Assembly (NCBI GenBank): GCA_021323555.1
Contig: JAJONP010000079.1
Location: 1-8,503, forward strand
Direction of reading: 5' to 3'
DNA length: 8,503 bases
Source: Gammaproteobacteria bacterium
GTDB taxonomy: Bacteria > Pseudomonadota > Gammaproteobacteria > DSM-16500
A model generated the notes under the pieces. The model ran no database searches. It was not told where the DNA came from and saw only the letters and a program-made list of their open reading frames with translations. The position numbers and the translations under genes are program-made. Below are positions 1 through 4,579 of the stretch, piece by piece. Within the stretch, counting starts at the first letter, position 1. Each line of letters begins with the position of its first letter.

Positions 1-96
1 AAAAGCAAAAGCAAAAGCAAAAGCAAAAGCAAAAGCAAAAGCAAAAGCAAAAGCAAAAGCAAAAGCAAAAGCAAAAGCAAAAGCAAAAGCAAAAGC
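1..96. repeat. Perfect AAAAGC hexanucleotide tandem repeat, 16 copies
   Basis: Sixteen uninterrupted copies of AAAAGC run from the first base of the window, so the true array may be longer. All three plus-strand frames are open through it, reading Lys-Ser, Lys-Ala or Lys-Gln. The Lys-Ala frame is favoured because it alone ends in a stop that overlaps the next start codon. Gain or loss of a copy changes the length by two codons and never breaks the frame. Such perfect short arrays are prone to replication slippage, so the copy number probably varies between isolates (inference). Confidence 0.97.
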
Positions 97-121
97 AAAG
101 AAGAGCATGGAGACAAGATGA
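2..121 (+). CDS. C-terminal end of an upstream gene with a Lys-Ala repeat tail (partial, 5' end outside window)
   Basis: Reading from base 2 gives sixteen Lys-Ala pairs followed by KKSMETR and a TGA stop at 119-121. This TGA shares bases with the ATG of the next gene (ATGA, 118-121), the usual sign of translational coupling, and that is why this frame was chosen over the Lys-Ser and Lys-Gln frames. Only 39 residues are visible and none belongs to a recognisable domain, so the product cannot be named. Its place just upstream of a replication-relaxation protein and a coupling ATPase makes a relaxase or other DNA-processing protein a reasonable guess. A basic low-complexity tail could bind DNA or the membrane surface (inference). 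Confidence 0.72.
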   Translation, partial: KAKAKAKAKAKAKAKAKAKAKAKAKAKAKAKAKKSMETR

Positions 122-744
122 AAAAAAAGGCAAATGTGCAAGTCACCACAAGAGACGTTCAAATACTTTCATTCATTAACCAATTTGGTTTTTGTGGAAT
201 ACGGCACATCCAAAAGCAATTTATCTTAAAAAAACAACGAAGCTATTACGTGATAAAAAGATTAATCCAAGCAGGGCTTGTATCTCATCAACGTATTTTT
301 TATAGCGAGCATGGCATTTATTTTTTGACAGAAAGAGGAGCTTCCTATACAAACTTGCCTGCTCTCCAAAAGCCCTCTTACCGTCATTATCACCATCACT
401 TAAAAGTCATTGAAGTCGCCATGCGATTAAAAAAGCATTATCCCGAAGCGACTTGGATCAGCGAGCGACAATTGCTTATTGAAAAATTTAAAAAAGGTTA
501 TCGAACCAAAGGCCACGTGGCGGATGGTGTTCTTGTTCTTCCCAATGATAAAAAAATGGCGATTGAGGTGGAACTAAGCCGGAAAGGTAGAATGAGGCTT
601 GAGCGCATTATAAAAAAATATGCGGGGTCAGACTATGATGAAGTCTGGTATTACTGCCATCCTGATATTGCAACCTCTTTGAAAATGATGACTCAAAAAA
701 TGTCTTTCATTAACATTTTTAATGTAGAGGAGTTTATTGCATGA
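118..744 (+). CDS. Replication-relaxation family protein (winged helix plus PD-(D/E)XK-like domain)
   Basis: A 208-residue soluble protein. Residues about 9-75 look like a winged helix-turn-helix: TTRDVQILSFI, a recognition region near 28-52 and a beta wing ending GIYFLTERG at 66-74. The C-terminal half has a nuclease-like pattern: D136-G137, then E150-V-E152 and K156, as in Replic_Relax (PF13814) proteins. Members occur on plasmids and conjugative elements near mobilisation genes, but their biochemistry is poorly known. The ATG at 118 has GGAG at 109-112 five bases upstream and overlaps the preceding stop. The reading frame is open upstream through the Lys-Ser reading of the hexamer repeat, so the sequence alone does not exclude an earlier start. 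The stop overlaps the next ATG. A likely role is DNA recognition or processing for transfer (inference). Confidence 0.82.
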   Translation: MKKKANVQVTTRDVQILSFINQFGFCGIRHIQKQFILKKQRSYYVIKRLIQAGLVSHQRIFYSEHGIYFLTERGASYTNLPALQKPSYRHYHHHLKVIEVAMRLKKHYPEATWISERQLLIEKFKKGYRTKGHVADGVLVLPNDKKMAIEVELSRKGRMRLERIIKKYAGSDYDEVWYYCHPDIATSLKMMTQKMSFINIFNVEEFIA

Positions 745-2462
745 AAGAAAAAGGCGTGATTGATGATTATATTAACGGTCATCCGCGTGAAGTACTGAAG
801 ATGGTTTTAATTGTTGTTGGGCTTCTTTGGCAAAGTAGTATGGTGGTCGCCGGATTGCTTCTTTATGGAGCAGCACATTTTTTAAAATCAAAAAAATGGA
901 TTCTTTATTTTTTTAGCGGTTTTTTTTCGTTAGAGATCATCTGGTATTTCGATCAGAATATAGCAACCTTTGGACAAGAAGGCTTTGCGATTAACCGTCT
1001 TGTATGGAAGAAAATACTTTCAGGCGATATCTGGTTTGCGCTGTGTTATATGTATTACAAAGGGTTGCCTTACATGTTAAGTGTAGCGCCTCTTTTTGCG
1101 ACCCTATTATGGCTTATTGATGCGATACCCTCTAATCCGCATGAGACGATTTTAAGGAATTTAGGAAAAGGAAAACATTTCCATGAACTTGCTGAAATAC
1201 CCGAGCGTAAAGTAAACCAGTTATTACAGAAAGCCAAAAAAGAAGAGGCTTTGTCGGGGACATTCTTAGGTATTTCAAAACAGACAGGAAGCGATTTGGT
1301 GATTCCTGATAAAGATGTAAACCAGATTATCTTAGTCCTAGGTACAACGGGTGGCGGTAAAACTATTACCTTACGCCGTTTTTATCAACGCGCCATCTCG
1401 AAACACTATCCTCTCATTATTATTGATGGCAAGCCCAGCCCACATAATGTAGCCTGGTTACAGAAGCTTTCTGAAAAAAACGGACGATCTTTTTTTGGGT
1501 TTAATTGTGGCAATTATTTTCATTATGATTGTTTACATCAAGGCGGCTTTACAGAGTTAAAAGACAAAATAATCAGCTTAAAAGACCAGTGGGAAAATGA
1601 TTATTATCGCTCGATTGCTGAAGATTATTTACAAACGGCGTTTGAAGTATTACTGCAATCAAAAGAAACCTTTGACCTTAAACGCGTGGCCGAATGCCTA
1701 GACCATGATGAATTGACTAACTTAGCACGCGAAACAGGTAATAAAAAATTATGGAAACGGGTAGGGAGTCTTGAAAGCTATGAGCGTAAAGATATTACTG
1801 GCTTACAAGCACACCTGCATCTTTTGATCCATTCTGAATTAGGCCAATTCTTTGAACGCGATGATAATATGTTTAATTTGACGGACGCTATTCAGCAAAA
1901 GGGCGTGGTGTATTTTGCTTTGCCTGCGTTGCGTTTCCCTAATTTTTCAAAAATATTAGGTAAATTGGTTATTAATGATTTAAAGGCCGTGATTGACAGG
2001 CTCAATGCTAATTATCCCATTTTTACAGTGTTTGATGAGTTTTCGGTGTTTGCAGGTGAGCAGGTACTCAATCTTGTTAACATGGGAAGAGAGAAGGGTG
2101 TACATGCCATTTTTGGTACGCAAGGACTTGCTGATTTGCGTAAGGTTGATCCTGTGTTTTTAGGCCAAGTCTTAAATTGCGCGAATACACTCATTTGTCA
2201 TCGGTTAAATGACCATGAAAGTGCAGAAAGCATTTCAAACTGGATAGGCACAAAAGAAACGTTTTCTGTGACTGCCCAAATCAGCCAAGATCAAGGAACA
2301 ACGGGTTTAGGAACAGTAAAGCGTAATAAAGAGTTCATTATTCACCCTGATTGGATCAAACAAAATTTACAAACAGGCGATGCGTTTTATGTGACGAAGA
2401 TAGGGCAGTTCAGATGGGATAAAGTCAAAATAAAATTGATGTTATTAGAAGATATATCGTAA
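741..2462 (+). CDS. Type IV coupling protein-like ATPase (TraG/TraD/VirD4 superfamily)
   Basis: A 573-residue membrane-anchored P-loop ATPase. Hydrophobic segments lie at about 20-47, 53-70 and 96-128, giving an inner-membrane N-terminal anchor. The motor domain follows: Walker A GTTGGGKT at 201-208, a beta strand ending IIIDGKP with D229 where VirD4-type proteins have DPKGE, Walker B VFDEF with D432-E433, and FGTQGLADL just after, matching the conserved Gln motif of TraD-type proteins (TraM-recognition/TraD_C region). Coupling proteins bring relaxase-bound DNA to a type IV secretion channel and drive its export by ATP hydrolysis. The start overlaps the previous stop (ATGA, 741-744), so expression is coupled to the replication-relaxation gene. 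No channel (VirB/Tra) genes are in the window, so this could serve a mobilisable element as well as a self-transmissible one. The family call is firm. Which transfer system it serves is unknown. Confidence 0.92.
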   Translation: MKEKGVIDDYINGHPREVLKMVLIVVGLLWQSSMVVAGLLLYGAAHFLKSKKWILYFFSGFFSLEIIWYFDQNIATFGQEGFAINRLVWKKILSGDIWFALCYMYYKGLPYMLSVAPLFATLLWLIDAIPSNPHETILRNLGKGKHFHELAEIPERKVNQLLQKAKKEEALSGTFLGISKQTGSDLVIPDKDVNQIILVLGTTGGGKTITLRRFYQRAISKHYPLIIIDGKPSPHNVAWLQKLSEKNGRSFFGFNCGNYFHYDCLHQGGFTELKDKIISLKDQWENDYYRSIAEDYLQTAFEVLLQSKETFDLKRVAECLDHDELTNLARETGNKKLWKRVGSLESYERKDITGLQAHLHLLIHSELGQFFERDDNMFNLTDAIQQKGVVYFALPALRFPNFSKILGKLVINDLKAVIDRLNANYPIFTVFDEFSVFAGEQVLNLVNMGREKGVHAIFGTQGLADLRKVDPVFLGQVLNCANTLICHRLNDHESAESISNWIGTKETFSVTAQISQDQGTTGLGTVKRNKEFIIHPDWIKQNLQTGDAFYVTKIGQFRWDKVKIKLMLLEDIS

Positions 2463-2473
2463 GAGACCAAAAA

Positions 2474-2499
2474 TTTAACCCCTGCTTCGCGGGGTTAAA
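2474..2499. terminator. Hairpin after the coupling-protein gene; U-run only on the minus-strand side
   Basis: Nine-base arms TTTAACCCC (2474-2482) and GGGGTTAAA (2491-2499) pair perfectly around an 8-nt GC-containing loop, eleven bases after the coupling-protein stop. On the plus strand no T-run follows. On the minus strand the stem is followed by TTTTT. It therefore has the form of an intrinsic terminator for leftward transcripts, and for the operon it is at best a weak terminator or a 3'-end stabilising structure. Confidence 0.6.
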
Positions 2500-2506
2500 C
2501 GACCGA

Positions 2507-2538
2507 AATTAACTTTTCTATTTAGGAAGAAGTTAATT
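2507..2538. repeat. 9-bp AT-rich inverted repeat
   Basis: AATTAACTT (2507-2515) pairs with AAGTTAATT (2530-2538) around a 14-nt loop. It lies between two stronger hairpins in the same intergenic space. Its function is not evident. It may be part of a structured 3' region or a transfer-related site. Confidence 0.55.
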
Positions 2539-2550
2539 AAAAGGCCATTG

Positions 2551-2633
2551 TTAGCCCGCCTTACGCAACATCTATTCGCCTCTAAAAAGATTAGGAGAAG
2601 TGAGATGAATAGATGTTGCGTAAGGCGGGCTAA
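2551..2633. repeat. Perfect 27-bp inverted repeat (large hairpin)
   Basis: Bases 2551-2577 and 2607-2633 are exact reverse complements over 27 bp, with GC-rich TAGCCCGCC/GGCGGGCTA ends and a 29-nt spacer. On a plus-strand RNA the stem grows outward by a G-U pair (2550/2634) and three A-U pairs (2547-2549 with 2635-2637). It contains no ORF. The form fits a MITE-like or REP-like palindromic repeat, a recombination or transfer hairpin, or a very stable RNA 3' end. It lacks the T-run of a classic terminator, and I see no clear flanking target duplication. Confidence 0.93.
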
Positions 2634-2642
2634 TAATCATAA

Positions 2643-2658
2643 GTCTATCAAAATAGAC
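2643..2658 (+). terminator. Small hairpin followed by a short T-run
   Basis: GTCTAT (2643-2648) pairs with ATAGAC (2653-2658) around CAAA, followed by GTTTT. It looks like a weak rightward terminator for read-through from the mobilisation operon, about 40 bases before the next gene. The six-base AT-rich stem makes this a low-confidence call. Confidence 0.3.
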
Positions 2659-2698
2659 GTTTTGGTGCAATAACTTAATTAATAAAGGGGATAAAAAT

Positions 2699-3217
2699 AT
2701 GACTCAATGGTATCGAAATATTAAATCTTATTTTAACGGCAGGGTAAATGGCTTTAAAAATAGAGAGATTAAGAAAATAGAAAACAGTGATTCTCTTCTT
2801 TTAAGAGTCACTAAAACAGAAATCAAAGAGTTAATCCAAACTACTCCTGTGGCGCAGTATACGCATTGGAGTAATGACAAGTTCCGATATGAGGAATGTG
2901 TGCGGCGTTTTGCGGATAGATTTAACTGTAATTGGTTGATAGATGAAATAGGTCGTGTCCTATTTCCCAAAATAGTAGAATTAGATGTAAAGTCAGACCC
3001 AGACGTATTTCCTGGTCGCGCATTCTATAAAATTGAATTAAATGTCCATACAGATTGCACCGCTATTCTTACTTTCAGCGATTCCTTTGGAGACGAAATG
3101 TGGTTTAACCAAATCATCGAGAGGGTTTGTCTCCCTCTGCTGGAAACACCAGTGAGATTTTGGCTGTCTGAATCCAGTGAACGTGATTATTATTGTTTAG
3201 CCCTTAGCGCTCTATAA
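2699..3217 (+). CDS. Hypothetical protein resembling DUF6876
   Basis: A 172-residue soluble protein with no signal peptide or membrane segment. After a basic N-terminus (1-45), residues 53-85 hold the pattern YTHW...VRRFADRFNCNWLIDEIG, and 109-159 hold FYKIELNV...AILTFSDSFGDE...PVRFWLSES. These recall DUF6876 proteins, which have an aromatic-rich start, a WLLDEI-like motif, a Leu-Val strand pair around a DG-type turn and a lWL ending. That match is from memory and not a search. Members of this family have no known function and are common on plasmids and mobile islands. AAGGGG at 2685-2690 lies eight bases before the ATG. The gene stands alone, separated by hairpins from the mobilisation operon, and converges on the minus-strand gene at 3317-3775. 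I see no convincing own promoter. Confidence 0.75.
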   Translation: MTQWYRNIKSYFNGRVNGFKNREIKKIENSDSLLLRVTKTEIKELIQTTPVAQYTHWSNDKFRYEECVRRFADRFNCNWLIDEIGRVLFPKIVELDVKSDPDVFPGRAFYKIELNVHTDCTAILTFSDSFGDEMWFNQIIERVCLPLLETPVRFWLSESSERDYYCLALSAL

Positions 3218-3234
3218 TCATTGAATGAAAAAAG

Positions 3235-3255
3235 GAGGAAACTTTCTATTTCCTC
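3235..3255 (-). terminator. Second (distal) intrinsic terminator for the minus-strand gene
   Basis: GAGGAAA (3235-3241) and TTTCCTC (3249-3255) form a 7-bp stem with a 7-nt loop. Read on the minus strand it is followed by a C or two and six T residues, the form of a Rho-independent terminator. It backs up the stronger hairpin at 3278-3301 and would stop leftward transcripts from running antisense into the DUF6876-like gene. Confidence 0.55.
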
Positions 3256-3277
3256 TGCTGACGCTACAAAAATAAAA

Positions 3278-3301
3278 CCTGCCAGTTGAGACACTGGCAG
3301 G
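3278..3301 (-). terminator. Intrinsic terminator of the minus-strand gene
   Basis: CCTGCCAGT (3278-3286) pairs perfectly with ACTGGCAGG (3293-3301) around a 6-nt loop. Read on the minus strand, the GC-rich 9-bp stem is followed by TTTTATTTTT. It lies 15 bases beyond the stop of the 3317-3775 gene. The plus side lacks a good T-run, so it mainly serves the leftward gene. Confidence 0.88.
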
Positions 3302-3316
3302 CATCTTTAGACAACA

Positions 3317-3775
3317 TTAGGTACATTTTTCAAAAAGGCGGCGCACTGTTTTTTTAATCTCCTTCCTTATGTCAGACGATGCATCGAAATGCGGATATAA
3401 AGTATGGAGAAACGCACTCACAAAATCGTCATAATACACCGGAAACCCAAGCACGCGAAACGGCTGGATTGCGCTGCAAGTGATTTTTGCAATAGCCATT
3501 GCTAACAGACTGGCCTTGTTTGCAGACTGAGTTAAATCACGATAGCGCAGGAAAGTCGCGAGATGCGGTTTACATGACTGTATACGGCTCCCCTCTGCTA
3601 AAATCGCGGTAAACCCTAAGCCTACCGTAGTCGAAAGTAACTGAGCGTACGTTGCGCCAAGGTCGTTGTCTGTTGGAAGATGGCAGCGTTTTTGCAGTGC
3701 TGCATCAATTAAAGAGGCAATTTCCGAAACAGGATTGCCCAAAGAGGTCGAACTAGCTAAGATACCATTAGCCAT
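3317..3775 (-). CDS. Unrecognised protein, 152 aa
   Basis: I do not recognise this protein. It is real by context: the minus-strand ATG at 3775 has a strong SD (AAGGAG, five bases of spacing), a TTGACA promoter element lies upstream, and a strong terminator lies just downstream. The chain is probably mostly helical and soluble, with two mildly hydrophobic stretches (about 48-61 and 88-105) that are too short or interrupted to be sure membrane helices. It has four cysteines (31, 68, 100, 151), an acidic-aromatic patch PVYYDDF at 112-118, and a basic C-terminal helix (137-150, IRKEIKKTVRRLFEK). It is transcribed opposite to everything around it, as a one-gene unit, which suggests independent regulation. 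It could be a cargo gene or an effector-like protein, but no motif supports a function. Confidence 0.72.
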   Translation of the reverse strand: MANGILASSTSLGNPVSEIASLIDAALQKRCHLPTDNDLGATYAQLLSTTVGLGFTAILAEGSRIQSCKPHLATFLRYRDLTQSANKASLLAMAIAKITCSAIQPFRVLGFPVYYDDFVSAFLHTLYPHFDASSDIRKEIKKTVRRLFEKCT

Positions 3776-3804
3776 AATAACTCCTTACCAAGTTGTTGTG
3801 GTTA

Positions 3805-3838
3805 GCACGGGCTTTGTGTTGATGCACTTAGCCTGTGC
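3805..3838. repeat. 9-bp hairpin in the leader of the minus-strand gene
   Basis: GCACGGGCT (3805-3813) pairs with AGCCTGTGC (3830-3838) over nine positions with one G-U pair if the RNA is read from the plus strand. On the minus strand that position is an A/C mismatch. The loop is 16 nt. It lies 30-63 bases upstream of the minus-strand start codon, so it would be part of that gene's leader or of an opposing RNA. Confidence 0.5.
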
Positions 3839-3846
3839 GCTTACTT

Positions 3847-3895
3847 AAGCCAGAGGAACAGATGCCGATTTTAAACGCTCTTGTTCTTCTGGCTT
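3847..3895 (+). terminator. 14-bp hairpin followed by a pyrimidine-rich run
   Basis: AAGCCAGAGGAACA (3847-3860) pairs with TGTTCTTCTGGCTT (3882-3895). All 14 positions pair in a plus-strand RNA, one being G-U (3855/3887). In a minus-strand RNA that pair is a mismatch. After the stem comes TCCTTCTTTGT, a U-rich but interrupted tail. It could end a plus-strand transcript running antisense to the leader of the minus-strand gene, or be a structural element of that leader. Confidence 0.4.
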
Positions 3896-3939
3896 TCCTT
3901 CTTTGTAAATCAAAAAATCTACCTACAAAAAACATTTTA

Positions 3940-3968
3940 ATGATGGCGTGTAGGCACATAAATGTCAA
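3940..3968 (-). promoter_or_regulatory. Probable promoter of the minus-strand 152-aa gene
   Basis: A perfect -35 TTGACA (plus coordinates 3963-3968) is followed on the minus strand, after 17 bases, by CATCAT (3940-3945), which matches four of six -10 positions. Transcription would start near 3933 and leave a leader of about 155 bases before the ATG, containing the hairpins at 3847-3895 and 3805-3838. The -35 is excellent and the -10 mediocre, so the promoter could need an activator. Confidence 0.5.
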
Positions 3969-4190
3969 GTGTTAGAAAATCAGGCAGGAGGGAACGTGGC
4001 TCGATGCTTATTCGATAAGCCGCTTACCCTGTGAACAAGGGTCGTCACATCCAAAAAAATGAAGAGAGGAAAGCAGAGTGTTTATACCATAAAAAACGGC
4101 TCGTTATAATTTTTTCATCCCTTCGTCATTTATCGCTGCAAAACTTACAAAATTTTACGCGAATTTCCTACAGACAAAGAGAACCATTCG

Positions 4191-4196
4191 TATAAA
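4191..4196 (+). promoter_or_regulatory. Probable -10 box for the small membrane protein gene
   Basis: TATAAA lies about 29 bases before the ATG at 4225. The region 16-18 bases upstream (around CCTACA, 4167-4172) is only a weak -35. A perfect TATAAT at 4105-4110 is an alternative start point further upstream, also without a good -35. Confidence 0.35.
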
Positions 4197-4224
4197 ATTC
4201 AAAGCCTTAATCGCGAGGTATACG

Positions 4225-4455
4225 ATGCTGAATCTATTCGATGAATTGTTTTTGTATAATGCTCCAAGCTATAAGCGATATTCGGCAAATAAAAAAATAA
4301 ACTGGAAGCACTCGACGCTGTATCTCTTTTTTGGCGCGATAACCACAGGGCTCGTTTTGGTGGGGATTTTTTTCAGCGCTGTTTTTGATTCTGTTCTCAG
4401 CATTTTAGTGCTGGGCGTGCTGGCTTTGATGAGTGGCATGGAGTATAAAAAATAG
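4225..4455 (+). CDS. Small two-helix inner-membrane protein, 76 aa
   Basis: A hydrophilic, aromatic and basic N-terminus (1-30) is followed by two hydrophobic segments, about 31-53 and 56-71, separated by a single Asp (D55), and a short charged tail EYKK. The likely arrangement is a membrane hairpin with both ends in the cytoplasm, the lysine-rich flanks being on the inside. GAGG at 4215-4218 is six bases from the ATG. No family is recognised. It lies 124 bases before the large kinase gene on the same strand, so it may be co-expressed, but the kinase gene has its own strong SD and no overlap links the two. Confidence 0.65.
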   Translation: MLNLFDELFLYNAPSYKRYSANKKINWKHSTLYLFFGAITTGLVLVGIFFSAVFDSVLSILVLGVLALMSGMEYKK

Positions 4456-4567
4456 GAGTTTTAGAGTATTTCCGATAATGGGCGATGACTGGAAATCAGG
4501 AAGGTATGGTAGTAAAATTATAAGTAATTAAGTGAATAAATGCCAAACATAATAAACTAACAAAAAA

Positions 4568-4573
4568 AGGAGG
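4568..4573 (+). promoter_or_regulatory. Strong Shine-Dalgarno site of the LRR-kinase gene
   Basis: A full AGGAGG lies six bases before the ATG at 4580, deciding the start codon. It is the best SD in the window and suggests efficient translation. In the 124-base gap upstream, TATAAG at 4519-4524 might be a -10, but no matching -35 is visible. Confidence 0.8.
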
Positions 4574-4579
4574 CATGCC

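Larger units (their letters stand above)
3776..4224. other. Regulatory gap between divergent genes; no gene seen
   Basis: About 450 bases with no credible coding region. It holds, from left to right: the SD and a long leader of the minus-strand gene; hairpins at 3805-3838 and 3847-3895; the minus-strand TTGACA element at 3963-3968; two adjacent small hairpins, GCTTAT/ATAAGC (4006-4011/4015-4020) and ACCCT/AGGGT (4026-4030/4038-4042); a perfect TATAAT at 4105-4110 on the plus strand with a poor -35; and the probable -10 of the small membrane-protein gene at 4191-4196. Confidence 0.6.

Noticed and set aside
1..96. CRISPR or iteron array
   Set aside because: The unit is only six bases with no spacers, and the array reads as a coding Lys-Ala repeat joined to a stop that overlaps the next gene.
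1..744. A longer replication-relaxation protein starting within or before the hexamer repeat (Lys-Ser frame)
   Set aside because: The frame is open, but the ATG at 118 has its own GGAG site and an ATGA overlap with a stop in another frame, so the shorter form is more likely.
2012..2194. 60-aa minus-strand reading frame inside the coupling-protein gene
   Set aside because: It lies fully inside the conserved Walker B region of the ATPase gene, has no SD and reads as an antisense shadow.
2551..2633. Integron attC site
   Set aside because: The arms end in TTAGCCCGCC/GGCGGGCTAA, which recalls some attC ends, but the pairing is perfect throughout, without the unpaired extrahelical bases and spacers expected of attC, and the core site motif is not convincing.
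2728..2970. 80-aa minus-strand reading frame opposite the DUF6876-like gene
   Set aside because: It is contained within the plus-strand gene, has no SD, and the plus-strand protein has the more convincing motif content.
3666..3848. 60-aa plus-strand reading frame overlapping the start of the minus-strand gene
   Set aside because: No SD, and most of it is antisense to a gene with a strong SD, promoter and terminator. It could only matter as part of an antisense RNA.
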